Origin: Opitutus sp. GAS368
GTDB lineage: Bacteria; Verrucomicrobiota; Verrucomicrobiia; Opitutales; UBA953
Direction: 5' to 3'
Length of the DNA: 41,529 nt
Assembly (NCBI GenBank): GCA_945866215.1
Contig: CAMBGQ010000012.1
Span: 1 to 41,529 of the forward strand
Shown: positions 24,298-32,653 of the stretch, piece by piece
Position numbering within the stretch: the stretch's first letter is position 1
Layout: every line of letters begins with the position of its first letter
Translations under genes and position numbers: made by a program
Notes under the pieces: generated by a model
The model's database searches: none
What the model was told of the DNA's origin: nothing
The model's input: only the letters and a program-made list of their open reading frames with translations

Positions 24298-26943
24298 ATG
24301 CTTATCTCAGCCGAGCGCAAGAGCAACCTCGGGCGCGTCCCGCGGAAATGGTGGCTTGTTTCCGCCTACCTGCTGCTCCTCGCGCTGTCGGCGACCTTCC
24401 CCTTCTTCAGTGCCATCGAGACCTCCGACAAGGGTGACCCAATCCGGGTCCCGGCCTTCGACTACGTGGATGATAAGCTTACGCGTCTGGATATCACCAT
24501 TCCCATCCGGGCCCGCCTCCACGGCGTCCAAGGCGGGGAAGAAGCCCGGCAATCCGCCCAGCTGGTCTTCCGTAAGAAGGTCATCGTCTATCTGCACCGC
24601 ATCCCTTGGGACCAGCGGGGCTCGCAGTTCTGCGCGGAGCTCGCCCGCGACCCCGACATCTCCGTCATCGAGCCCTTCCTGCCGGGCTTCCGCAACACGT
24701 CTGGCGCCGTGCCTAATCATTCGATGGAGGTCAACGCCGAGGTCGTCGCCGGCCTGGTCGAACACTTCGGTCTCAAGGAGTACCACGTCATCGGCCAAGG
24801 TTACGGGGGTATCGCCGCCCTCGAGCTGGCTTCATCCCATCCGGACCGCGTCCGCTCCCTGACGTTAATCTCCTCGCCCGGCGCCCAGGAGTTCGAGCTG
24901 ATGGGGAATCCGCTGGTCAACAAGATTGTCTATGGCTTCCAGGGAGCCGGCCTCTGGCTCTTCAGTCGTTTGACGCCTTCTTTTGGTGCCGTCGATCTGC
25001 TGCCGGTCGACGGGAACTATGCCCAGACCGTCTTCGATACCGATATGACGGAGTCCAAGAAGCTACTCAGTCAGTGGACGCAGCCCCTGCTTCTCATCCA
25101 CGGTGAAGACGATTGGATGACGGCAGTCGAGACCGCCAGGTATTCCGCTCTGCTGGCGCCGCAGGCCAAGCTCGCGGTCATCCCGGGCGGCCGCGATGCC
25201 GCCTTCGAGGCCATTCCGGAGGTCGCCGGCAAAGTCCGGGATTTCACCGCCGAGGTCGCCGGCGGAGCCGGGGCGCGGGTGACGTCGCCCAGCCAGGAAT
25301 ACCCGCCGATGCCGCTGGCGAGCGGCATGCGCTACTGGATCCTGCTCCTCGTCATCCTACTCTGCACCTTCGTCGCCGAGGATCCGACCTGCCTGGCTTC
25401 TGGTCTGATGGTCTCCGTTGGCATCATCGACTTCTGGTCGGCCGCGGCAGCCTGCACAATCGGCATCTTCATTGGCGACACGGTGCTGTATTCCGTCGGT
25501 CGGTTCCTTGGTCGGAAGGCCATCCGGAAGGCGCCGTTGAAATGGTTCATCAAGGAGCACAAGGTCAACCAATGGGCGGGCTGGTTCTCGACGCCGAAGG
25601 GCATGCTCGTCGTCGTCAGTTCCCGCTTTGTCCCCGCTAGCCGCGTCCCCACGTTCGTGTCCGCCGGTATCATGAAGCTGAACGCCCTACGCCTCGGGCT
25701 GCTGCTCCTCGTGGCGGCCTTGATCTGGACGCCCCCGTTGATGTGGCTGGGCTACACTTATGGCTCCGCGGCGATGGACATTCTTTATCGCTTCAAGAAC
25801 AACGCCCTCTGGGTGATCATCGGCTTCCTGTTCTTGCTGCACTTCCTCACCCACTGGATGGTGCCGGCGTTGACGTGGCGCGGCCGCCGGCAGATCGTCA
25901 TGAAGGTCCGCGGCTTCCTGCAGCCTTCGTTGTGGCCCTCGACGCTGCTCTATTTGCCGATCCGGCTCGGTATCCTCTGGCTTTGCCTCCGCTATCGCCG
26001 GCTGACCGCGTTCGCCTCCGCCAACCCCTCCTTCGGCGTCGTCGGTGGTTTCATCGGCGACACAAAATCCCTCCTCCTGCGTCCCTTCCAGCGCGACTCG
26101 CGTTGTTGCCCGACCTTGGCGCTCTCCCTTGAGGATAGCCAAGAGGAGCGGGTCAAGCAGGCCGCCGCTTTCGCCGCCTGCCATGCCTTCCCGGTCGTCT
26201 TCAAGCCAGAGGTCGCCGAAGACGGCGCCGGCCTGCGCTACGTCGCCAATCAAGTGCAGCTCGAACGCCTCGTCCGCTCAGCCCAGGAGGACTTTCTTCT
26301 GCAGAAGTTTATTCCTGGACTCGAATTCGAAGTCGTCTGGCGTCGTAATCCCGGCAAAGACGACGGCCATGTCATGACCCTCGTGCAGAAGCGCGACGTC
26401 ACCGTCCGGGGCGATGGCGCGCAGACGCTCGAGGAGCTCATCTGGCTCGACGAGGTGGCGGTCTCTCGCGGCGAACTCTTCATCCAGTGCCATGCGCGCG
26501 GACTCAACCGCATCGTCCCGGCCGGCGAGAAAGTGACGCTCAATCTCAGCGGTAGCTACGGGCACGGCGCGCGCTGCCTGCGTCGCCAGGATCTCGTCAC
26601 CACGGAGCTCGACCTCGCCATGGGGGCTTTCGCCAAGCGTTTCCCGGGTCTGCATTTCGCTCGGTTCGACCTACGAGCCGGGACGATCGAGGACCTCAAG
26701 GCCGGCCGTTTCATCGTCACCGAAGTGGGCGGCTGCTGCCACGTCTCGAGTCTCTTGCGCGACAGCGCGCTGCGCCTCTCCCGTTCGTACGCCATCGTCT
26801 GGGTCCAGCTCAAGGCCTGCCTCGAGGCCGGCGCCTATAATCTTTCTCAGAATGTCCGCCCCGTTCCACTCAGCGAGCTCATGGCCCGCTGGAGCCAGGC
26901 TCGTGGGCGCGCCGACGAGTTTGCGGTCAGCGAAGAAAGCTGA
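24298..26943 (+). CDS. Tri-domain membrane protein: inactive-looking alpha/beta hydrolase + DedA/VTT + ATP-grasp
   Basis: The 881-aa protein has an N-terminal membrane helix (about 19-38). An alpha/beta-hydrolase domain (about 55-320) follows, with strands VIVYLHRI and LLLIHGEDDW. Its nucleophile elbow reads GQGYGG, so Gly168 replaces Ser, and Arg299-Asp300 stand where the His is expected. A DedA/VTT domain (about 344-500) shows IGDTVLYSVGRFLG, SSRFVPASRVPTFVSAGIMK and WLGYTYG. Two further hydrophobic segments (500-563) precede a C-terminal ATP-grasp domain (about 600-850): VVFKP (Lys636), RGDGAQTLEELI, ARFDLRAG (Asp791), FIVTEVGG (Glu809). The usual metal Asn after that Glu is Gly811. DedA proteins move lipids such as undecaprenyl phosphate; ATP-grasp enzymes make amide or ester bonds. 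A lipid-linked modification at the inner membrane is inferred. GAGG lies 4 nt before the ATG. Confidence 0.85.
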   Translation: MLISAERKSNLGRVPRKWWLVSAYLLLLALSATFPFFSAIETSDKGDPIRVPAFDYVDDKLTRLDITIPIRARLHGVQGGEEARQSAQLVFRKKVIVYLHRIPWDQRGSQFCAELARDPDISVIEPFLPGFRNTSGAVPNHSMEVNAEVVAGLVEHFGLKEYHVIGQGYGGIAALELASSHPDRVRSLTLISSPGAQEFELMGNPLVNKIVYGFQGAGLWLFSRLTPSFGAVDLLPVDGNYAQTVFDTDMTESKKLLSQWTQPLLLIHGEDDWMTAVETARYSALLAPQAKLAVIPGGRDAAFEAIPEVAGKVRDFTAEVAGGAGARVTSPSQEYPPMPLASGMRYWILLLVILLCTFVAEDPTCLASGLMVSVGIIDFWSAAAACTIGIFIGDTVLYSVGRFLGRKAIRKAPLKWFIKEHKVNQWAGWFSTPKGMLVVVSSRFVPASRVPTFVSAGIMKLNALRLGLLLLVAALIWTPPLMWLGYTYGSAAMDILYRFKNNALWVIIGFLFLLHFLTHWMVPALTWRGRRQIVMKVRGFLQPSLWPSTLLYLPIRLGILWLCLRYRRLTAFASANPSFGVVGGFIGDTKSLLLRPFQRDSRCCPTLALSLEDSQEERVKQAAAFAACHAFPVVFKPEVAEDGAGLRYVANQVQLERLVRSAQEDFLLQKFIPGLEFEVVWRRNPGKDDGHVMTLVQKRDVTVRGDGAQTLEELIWLDEVAVSRGELFIQCHARGLNRIVPAGEKVTLNLSGSYGHGARCLRRQDLVTTELDLAMGAFAKRFPGLHFARFDLRAGTIEDLKAGRFIVTEVGGCCHVSSLLRDSALRLSRSYAIVWVQLKACLEAGAYNLSQNVRPVPLSELMARWSQARGRADEFAVSEES

Positions 26944-27540
26944 TCAGTCGCGCGCCGTGAAGGCGTGGCAGAGGGCCGTGGCGGCGGCGTCGGATTCATC
27001 CAGCGGCAATGCGTGGCCGAGGTGGAGCACCGACCGGATCATCCGGCCGACCTGTTCCTTCTTGGCGGCGCCATGGCCGGCCACCGCCAATTTGATGCGC
27101 GTGGGGGCGTATTCGCCGACCTTGACCCCCAGGCGCGCGAGGACGCTAAGGGCGGCGCCGCGCGAGGCGCCCATGGCTTGGGCGGTCCGGAAATTCTGCA
27201 CGTAGATAGTCTCCTCGATGGCCGCGTGCGTGACGGCGTGTTCGCGGACCAGTCGCTCGACCTCGTCAGCGATGCGACCAAGGCATTCGAAGGGTGCGAG
27301 CTTGGCACCCAGCCGGACGGAGACGCTTGCGAGGAGGCGCATCGGTTCAGTGCGCGCGTCGATGACGGCGAGGCCAGTGCCGCGCAACGAAGGATCGATG
27401 CCCAGGATGATGGCGCGACAGCCGCGCCCGCCGAGACTGGCCTTGGCCGGACGGCTTCGCTGGGCCTTCCCCCCGGTTGGTGATGCCGCGACGCCCCGGA
27501 GCTTGTCCGTCCAGAGCGAGCGCGAAGATTTGCGGGCCAT
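26944..27540 (-). CDS. ruvC: Crossover junction endodeoxyribonuclease RuvC
   Basis: From the ATG at 27540 the protein is 198 aa. The RNase H-like catalytic residues are Asp49 (ILGIDPS), Glu109 (AAIEETIY) and Asp181/Asp184 (LDESDAAATAL), the four carboxylates of RuvC; the region FRTAQAMGASRGAAL also fits. It resolves Holliday junctions with RuvAB, which are not in this window. About 40 basic N-terminal residues (Lys/Arg/Ser-rich) precede the domain and are absent from E. coli RuvC; they could aid DNA binding or reflect a start further in, though no later ATG exists before the domain. The stop abuts the convergent fusion gene exactly (TGATCA). Confidence 0.92.
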   Translation of the reverse strand: MARKSSRSLWTDKLRGVAASPTGGKAQRSRPAKASLGGRGCRAIILGIDPSLRGTGLAVIDARTEPMRLLASVSVRLGAKLAPFECLGRIADEVERLVREHAVTHAAIEETIYVQNFRTAQAMGASRGAALSVLARLGVKVGEYAPTRIKLAVAGHGAAKKEQVGRMIRSVLHLGHALPLDESDAAATALCHAFTARD

Positions 27541-27630
27541 GGGATAACGATGGGCGCTCGCGCCATGATTTCCACCGCAAAAGCGCCAGCGCCGGATTGC
27601 CACGGTGGGTGAGCGAGCTAAGTTTGGGTC

Positions 27631-28545
27631 ATGCGGTCCATGCTCTCCCTCACCTGCCTTGTCTGGGGTACGCTGGGCGGGGCCGCGGAGCCCGAGGTCA
27701 TTCGCCGGGTCGTCCCGGTGATGCCGGCGCTCGCATTGAGGAGCGTCGGCAAGCTCAACCTGAAGCTCGTGCCGGAGTGTTCGGCTCTTTGGCCCAGTCC
27801 TTCGCAGCCGGGCGTCTTCTGGACGCTGTCGGACTCGGGCGGCCAGCCGTTGATCACGCCAATACGGGCGGACGGCGCCATGGTGCCGGTCGGCCAAGGT
27901 TTCTGGGGCGCGGTCACACTTAAGGGCGCCACGAACGTCGACTGGGAGGCCATCGCAGGCGATGTCGCCGGCAGCATGATTGTCGGCGACGTCGGTAACA
28001 ATGTCTCTCGCCGCAAGGAACTGGCATTCTATCTGTTCAAGGAGCCGGCTTTCGGCGTCACCACCGTCGACAAGGTCCGTAAGGTGGGCTTCAAATGGCC
28101 CGACCAGACCGCCTTTCCGGATCCGGAACTCACCTATGACTGCGAGGCGATGTTCCTCCTGCGCGGGCAGCTGCACTTGCTAACTAAGCATCGCCGTGAC
28201 ACCCTGACGGATCTTTGGCGGGTGGAGATTCCCGCGGTCGGAGAGCGCGCGACGTTGACCAAGGTGGCCCGGTTTGACATCGGCGGCATGGTCACGGATG
28301 CGTGCCTTTCGCCGGACCAGACGCGGCTGGCGATCCTCACTTACCGCAACCTCTGGGTCTTTGACGTCCCGGCGGCGGGCGCGGATTTCTTCCGGGCGCC
28401 GGCGCGGTATGCCCCGCTCGCCCCGCCGGCACTTTCCTTCCAGATCGAAGGCTGCGCGTGGCTCGACGCCAGCCATCTCCTCCTCGGCTCCGAGCAGGGT
28501 GATCTCTTCCGCATCGCGCTCACGGACCTCCGCGAGGTAAAGTAA
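27631..28545 (+). CDS. Secreted beta-propeller-like protein with GD-GNN motif
   Basis: The 304-aa protein begins with a probable signal peptide (1-18, ending GTLGGA). The body shows PGVFWTLSDSGGQPLI, NVDWEAIAGDV, MIVGDVGNN and a YDCEAMFLLRGQLHLLTK block, then MVTDACLSPDQTRLAILTY. This sequence of motifs (W-SDSG, DWE-IA, GD-GNN, D-EA) recurs in exported phytase-like or esterase-like propellers as I recall them, but no enzymatic function has been established that I can name. It is periplasmic or secreted, divergent from ruvC across 90 bp, and followed by a terminator for the convergent transketolase gene. Confidence 0.72.
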   Translation: MRSMLSLTCLVWGTLGGAAEPEVIRRVVPVMPALALRSVGKLNLKLVPECSALWPSPSQPGVFWTLSDSGGQPLITPIRADGAMVPVGQGFWGAVTLKGATNVDWEAIAGDVAGSMIVGDVGNNVSRRKELAFYLFKEPAFGVTTVDKVRKVGFKWPDQTAFPDPELTYDCEAMFLLRGQLHLLTKHRRDTLTDLWRVEIPAVGERATLTKVARFDIGGMVTDACLSPDQTRLAILTYRNLWVFDVPAAGADFFRAPARYAPLAPPALSFQIEGCAWLDASHLLLGSEQGDLFRIALTDLREVK

Positions 28546-28580
28546 AACAAGAAAACCGGCGGCCTTGCGGCGCCGGCCTT
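28546..28580 (-). terminator. Rho-independent terminator of tkt
   Basis: Read on the minus strand, AAGGCCGGCG (28580-28571) pairs with CGCCGGTTTT (28561-28552), with a 9-nt loop and two G-U wobbles, and is followed by CTTGTTTT. On the plus strand the wobbles become A-C mismatches, so the hairpin favours minus-strand transcripts. Confidence 0.8.
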
Positions 28581-28601
28581 CGGTGTTCGCTGTCAGGTCG
28601 C

Positions 28602-30596
28602 TTAGAGTGCCTTGGCGGCAGCGACCACGGCTTCCTTGGTGATGCCGAGCTCCTTCATGACCACGTCGCCCGGAGCGGAGAGGCCGAAGGTGTCGGTGCC
28701 GAGGGCCTTGCCCGCGGTGCCGACGTAGCGGCCCCACGAAATCGTCACGCCCGCTTCGATGCTGACGCGCTTCGTGCAGGCGGCGGGCAGGACTTCTTCT
28801 TGGTAGGCCTTCGGCTGGCGCGCGAAGATTTCCATCGAAGGCATCGAGACCACGCGGACGCCCGCGCCGAGTTCTTCGCCAGCCGCGAGGGCCAGCGAAA
28901 GCTCGCTGCCCGTGCCGATGAGGATGTGGGTGAGGGGAGCGGTCTCCTGGCGAAGGACGTAGCCACCTTTGAGCACGCCTTGGCGGCGTGTGGCGACTGG
29001 GACGGCGTCGAGAGACGGCACGTTCTGGCGGGAGAGGATGAGGGCGACCGGGCCGTCTTTGCGCGCGATGGCGTGGGCGAAGGCGGCGGCCGTCTCCTCG
29101 GCATCGCCCGGGCGGAGCACGTCGAGGTTCGGGATGCAGCGCAGGGCGCTCACGGTCTCGACCGGCTGGTGGGTCGGGCCGTCTTCGCCGACGCCGACGG
29201 AGTCATGCGTGAAGATATAGAAGGTCTGGAGCTTGGCGAGGGCGGCGATACGGATCGAAGGGCGGAGGTAGTCGGAGAACGTGAGGAATGTCGCCCCCGA
29301 GCCCTTGAAGACGCCGTGGTAGGCCATGCCGTTGAGGATGGCGCCCATCCCGTGCTCGCGGATGCCGAAGTAGAGGTTGCGTCCAGCGGGGGTCGCGACG
29401 TCGAAGTCGCCGACGTCCTTGATGTAGTTCTTGGTCGAGCCGTGGAGGTCGGCCGAACCGGAGAGCACGAGCGGCGAAGCCTTGGCGACGGCGTTGATGC
29501 ACGTCTCGCCGGAAACCCGGGTCGCGAGGGTGTTCTTGCCGAATTCCGGGATGGCTGTGAGGAGCGACTGGACGTCGCCGAAGTCGCCTCGCTGCGCCTT
29601 AGCGAGGAGGGCGGCCTTCTCGGGGTTGGCCTTGGACCAAGCGGCGTAGGTCTGCTGCCAGGCAGCGTGTGCGGCGGCCTGCTGCGCCTTGCGGGCGTTG
29701 AAGTAAGCGCGGGTCTCGGGGGAGACGTAGAATTTTTCTTCCGGCAGGCCGAGGGCCTTGCGCGAGGCGTCGACAAACTTCACGCCGGCTTCGCCGTGGC
29801 CCTTGGCGGTGCCTTGGACTTCGGCGATGCCCTTGCCGATGACGGTCTTGCAGATGATCAGCTTGGGTTTGCCGTTCTTACTGGCGCGGGCTTGGTCAAG
29901 GGCGGCGGCAATCGGGGCGAGCTCGTTGCCCTGTTTGATGGTGAAGACTTCCCAGTGGGCGGCTTCGTAGCGCTTGGCGGTGTCCTCGTTCTGCGTCTTC
30001 GAGGCCATCGCGTCGAGGGTGACGTCATTGGAGTCGTAAAGCATGATGAGATTATCGAGTCCGAACCGGCCCGCAAAGGAAGCGGCTTCCTGGGAGATGC
30101 CTTCCTGCAGGCAGCCGTCGCCAGCGAGGCCGACCACGAGGTGGTCGAAGATCTTGTGCTCAGCGGTGTTGAAATGCGCGGCGGCCATCTTGGCGGCAAC
30201 GGCCATACCGACGATATTCCCGGTGCCTTGGCCAAGGGGGCCGGTGGTGGCTTCGACGCCGACCGTCTCGCCGAACTCGGGGTGGCCCGGGGTCTTGGAA
30301 TGGAGTTTGCGGAAATTCTTCACCTCTTGGAGCGGGAGGTCGAAGCCCGCGAGGTGGACCCACGCGTAGACGAACATCGAGCCATGGCCGGCGGAAAGCA
30401 CGAAGCGATCACGGTTGATCCAGGAGGGGGCGGCGGGGTCGTGGCGCAGGAAATCACCATAAAGCACGGCGCCGATCTCGGCGGCACCGAGCGGTAGTCC
30501 GAGGTGGCCCGAGTGGCAGGCGGCGACGGCGTCCATGGCGAGCCCGCGGGCTTCGGTGGCGGCACGGGTAAGGTCAGCGGCATGGTTGAGCGACAT
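28602..30596 (-). CDS. tkt: Transketolase
   Basis: The 664-aa protein has the full family length. The N-terminal TPP-binding half shows [24 protein letters not shown] and [20 protein letters not shown] (the GDG..N-type motif with LYDSND). The middle domain has [15 protein letters not shown] and [20 protein letters not shown], and the C-terminal domain is also present. It transfers two-carbon units between sugar phosphates in the non-oxidative pentose phosphate pathway; it also makes erythrose-4-phosphate for aromatic amino acids. No Shine-Dalgarno motif precedes the ATG. It is divergent from hisI across 76 bp. Confidence 0.96.
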   Translation of the reverse strand: MSLNHAADLTRAATEARGLAMDAVAACHSGHLGLPLGAAEIGAVLYGDFLRHDPAAPSWINRDRFVLSAGHGSMFVYAWVHLAGFDLPLQEVKNFRKLHSKTPGHPEFGETVGVEATTGPLGQGTGNIVGMAVAAKMAAAHFNTAEHKIFDHLVVGLAGDGCLQEGISQEAASFAGRFGLDNLIMLYDSNDVTLDAMASKTQNEDTAKRYEAAHWEVFTIKQGNELAPIAAALDQARASKNGKPKLIICKTVIGKGIAEVQGTAKGHGEAGVKFVDASRKALGLPEEKFYVSPETRAYFNARKAQQAAAHAAWQQTYAAWSKANPEKAALLAKAQRGDFGDVQSLLTAIPEFGKNTLATRVSGETCINAVAKASPLVLSGSADLHGSTKNYIKDVGDFDVATPAGRNLYFGIREHGMGAILNGMAYHGVFKGSGATFLTFSDYLRPSIRIAALAKLQTFYIFTHDSVGVGEDGPTHQPVETVSALRCIPNLDVLRPGDAEETAAAFAHAIARKDGPVALILSRQNVPSLDAVPVATRRQGVLKGGYVLRQETAPLTHILIGTGSELSLALAAGEELGAGVRVVSMPSMEIFARQPKAYQEEVLPAACTKRVSIEAGVTISWGRYVGTAGKALGTDTFGLSAPGDVVMKELGITKEAVVAAAKAL

Positions 30597-30672
30597 AGAC
30601 CATATCCGTAAGGGATAAAGGGTCGGGGTTTCCAGCCTTGAATGAGCACGTGTTCCCCTTCAAATTTCTCTC

Positions 30673-31080
30673 ATGTCCGACCCAGCACTCGAAGAAGGCA
30701 CGGTCCTCCGGCTCGATTTCGGAAAACTGCGAAAAATCGCTTCAGGTCAGGCTGATGTCATCCCGGCCGTCGCCCAAGACGCCCAGACTGGCGAGGTCTT
30801 GATCGTCGGGTACGTCAATGAGCTGGCGCTGCAGACCGCCTTACGCGAAAAGAAAGCGACCTTCTGGAGTACGTCGCGCAATGAACTCTGGATCAAGGGA
30901 CTGACCTCGGGCGATTTCCTCGAACTGATCGAGGTGCGCGTCAACTGCGAGCAGAACTCGATTCTTTATAAGGTGCGTCCCGCCGGCCAGGGCGCCTGTC
31001 ACACGAAGGAGAACGGCAAGGCGCGGCCGGGTTGCTATTACCGTCGCCTCAAGGCGGATGGTTCGCTCGAAAAAGCCTGA
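30673..31080 (+). CDS. hisI: Phosphoribosyl-AMP cyclohydrolase (HisI) family protein with altered metal motif
   Basis: The 135-aa protein aligns over the HisI fold: AVAQDAQTGEVLIVGYVNE, FWSTSRNELWIKG, GQGACHTKE and PGCYYRR. The family opens the purine ring of PR-AMP in histidine biosynthesis with a zinc (three Cys) and Mg. The Cys residues are kept (92, 109, 121), but the usual Mg-binding DCDxD reads NCEQN (91-95), and there are about five extra residues between the last two cysteines (12 apart, normally 7). It may be a divergent active form or a paralogue. There is no fused hisE and no other his gene in the window. It is followed 3 bp later by a convergent gene. Confidence 0.82.
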   Translation: MSDPALEEGTVLRLDFGKLRKIASGQADVIPAVAQDAQTGEVLIVGYVNELALQTALREKKATFWSTSRNELWIKGLTSGDFLELIEVRVNCEQNSILYKVRPAGQGACHTKENGKARPGCYYRRLKADGSLEKA

Positions 31081-31083
31081 GCG

Positions 31084-31818
31084 TCAGCGCCGGCCCAGGG
31101 CCTGCAGGACAAGGTCCGTCTCGATGTCGAAGCGGATCACGAGTAGCTTGGTCTGACGCGTCAGCCGATCGGCGCCCGGCCGCGCGGCGAAACCGAGTGC
31201 TTCGAAATCACCTTGGCGCTCGGTGAGTCGCTTGAGCGCGGCTTCGGCCTCGTCGCCCGTGCGAAAGGCGAACGCAACGGTCGCGACGAGGAAGGCGCCA
31301 TTGTCGCTCTCGCCGACCGCAATCGTGGCGCTTTCGGCTGGCCCACCTGCTTCGACGAGCGCCCGCCCGAGCCACCGTCGCCGGCCGGCGGTCTCGAGCA
31401 GTGGGCCGACCTCGGTGGTGTGCACGATGAGATAGCCGTGGGGCAGGGCCGCCCACTGCGCGCGGGCGATGCCCGGAAGGCTTTTGCCGCCTTCGGGTGG
31501 GTCGCTTAGCGGCAGACGTGCCTCGGCTGGACCAGCGGGCACGAAGCCGACTTCGATGCGCTCAGGCTTTGCGGTCCGCAGTTCGGCGAGGCGCGTGCGC
31601 AGGCCTTCGCGGCGGGTCGGCTCGGTCAGTTCCGCGAGCGCCCGGAGGACGCCGTCCGCGCAACGTCGGTCCGCCGCTTCACGGGGATCGACGACCGCGA
31701 CCTCGCGGCTGCGCGGGTCGACGGAGAGGCGCAGGTCGCCGGGGCGCAACCAGCGCCAGGCCAGCAGGCCACCGACCGACATCACGGCGAGCAACAGCAG
31801 GGCGGCAGGGCGGGGCAT
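31084..31818 (-). CDS. Membrane-anchored protein of unknown function
   Basis: From the ATG at 31818 the protein is 244 aa. An N-terminal hydrophobic helix (about 5-22, ALLLLAVMSVGGLLAW) serves as signal anchor or uncleaved signal. The rest is Ala/Arg/Glu-rich and probably periplasmic; it reads RLSVDPRSREVAVVDPREAA and ends near DIETDLVLQALGRR. I recognise no domain. It could be a hypothetical conserved in close relatives only. It is convergent with hisI, and the strong terminator of the RRM gene lies just upstream, so it is a separate unit. Confidence 0.55.
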   Translation of the reverse strand: MPRPAALLLLAVMSVGGLLAWRWLRPGDLRLSVDPRSREVAVVDPREAADRRCADGVLRALAELTEPTRREGLRTRLAELRTAKPERIEVGFVPAGPAEARLPLSDPPEGGKSLPGIARAQWAALPHGYLIVHTTEVGPLLETAGRRRWLGRALVEAGGPAESATIAVGESDNGAFLVATVAFAFRTGDEAEAALKRLTERQGDFEALGFAARPGADRLTRQTKLLVIRFDIETDLVLQALGRR

Positions 31819-31884
31819 CGACCGAAGATTAAACCGCCATCGTCCGCCCGGGACAAGCGGATTGGCCGACCGACCCATCCGGGC

Positions 31885-31912
31885 ACAAAAAAGGGCGTCG
31901 TAAGACGCCCTT
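31885..31912 (-). terminator. Rho-independent terminator of the RRM gene
   Basis: A perfect 9-bp stem, AAGGGCGTC (31891-31899) and GACGCCCTT (31904-31912), has a 4-nt loop. On the minus strand it is followed by a run of T (complement of 31887-31892). Confidence 0.88.
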
Positions 31913-31934
31913 GAGGAGGGTGTTAATCCGAGGA

Positions 31935-32402
31935 TTAGTAGCCGCCGCGATCGCCGCCGCCGAAGCCGCCGGAGCGACGTTCGCCGCCGCCGAAGCCGCC
32001 ACGAGAGCCGCCGCCACCGCCGCCGCCGAAGCCGCCGCGAGAGCCGCCGCCGCCGAAGCCGCCACGATCTCCACCGCCGAAGCCGCCGGAGCGAGGACGG
32101 TCGCCACCGAAGCCGCCGGAGCGGGGACGGTCACCACCGAAGGACGGGCGTTCTTCGCGAGGACGGGCGACATTGACCTTCAGGGGACGACCCATGAAAT
32201 CGATGTTTTCAGTCTTAGCGATCGCATCCTGAGCTGCTTGCGCGTTGGCCATCGTCACGAAGGCGAAGCCGCGGGGACGACCCGTGAACTTATCCATCAT
32301 GACTTCCACGGAGACCACTTCGCCGCCTTGGGAGAAGTGAGCGCGGATGTCGGCTTCGGTTGCGGCCCAGGGCAGGTTGCCCACGAACAGTTTGTTTTCC
32401 AT
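31935..32402 (-). CDS. RNA-recognition-motif protein with Gly-rich RGG/FGG tail
   Basis: The 155-aa protein has one RRM (about 3-80) with RNP2 LFVGNL (5-10) and RNP1 RGFAFVTM (44-51), both intact. Residues 87-155 are a low-complexity tail of DRPRSGGFGG and RGGFGGG units rich in Gly, Arg and Phe. Bacterial RRM proteins of this type are usually single-domain RNA-binding proteins induced by cold; RGG/FG tails suggest RNA-chaperone or phase-separating behaviour. The gene ends at a strong terminator and begins 251 bp from the divergent pterin dehydratase gene. That gap is relatively AT-rich and probably holds a long 5' leader and both promoters; I see no clear -35/-10 pair. Confidence 0.93.
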   Translation of the reverse strand: MENKLFVGNLPWAATEADIRAHFSQGGEVVSVEVMMDKFTGRPRGFAFVTMANAQAAQDAIAKTENIDFMGRPLKVNVARPREERPSFGGDRPRSGGFGGDRPRSGGFGGGDRGGFGGGGSRGGFGGGGGGGSRGGFGGGERRSGGFGGGDRGGY

Positions 32403-32653
32403 ATCTTTTGTTTTTGCTTTGTTTACCTACACCGCATTGCCCGTTTCCGACCTTCGGATTTCGATTTGCCGTCTTTAACGACCGTCAACTCACCGGATTA
32501 TTGCGGGGCTTGTCTCTTACTTTGGTTATTTTCCGAGACAAACCTGACTGCCGATAAGACGAATCGGCCTGGCTGGGGCAAGTTTATTCACAATAGGGGG
32601 TCTTCTATCAGCCCGACGTTGACTCCCTTAGATGGCCGAAAGAGGCTGTTTTC

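Noticed and set aside
27541-28176. Upstream extension of the ruvC frame (410 aa in total)
   Set aside because: The extension is antisense to the signal peptide and body of the propeller gene; RuvC proteins are under 200 aa.
28800-30497. 565-aa plus-strand open frame opposite tkt
   Set aside because: Antisense shadow of transketolase; no start context or recognisable domain.
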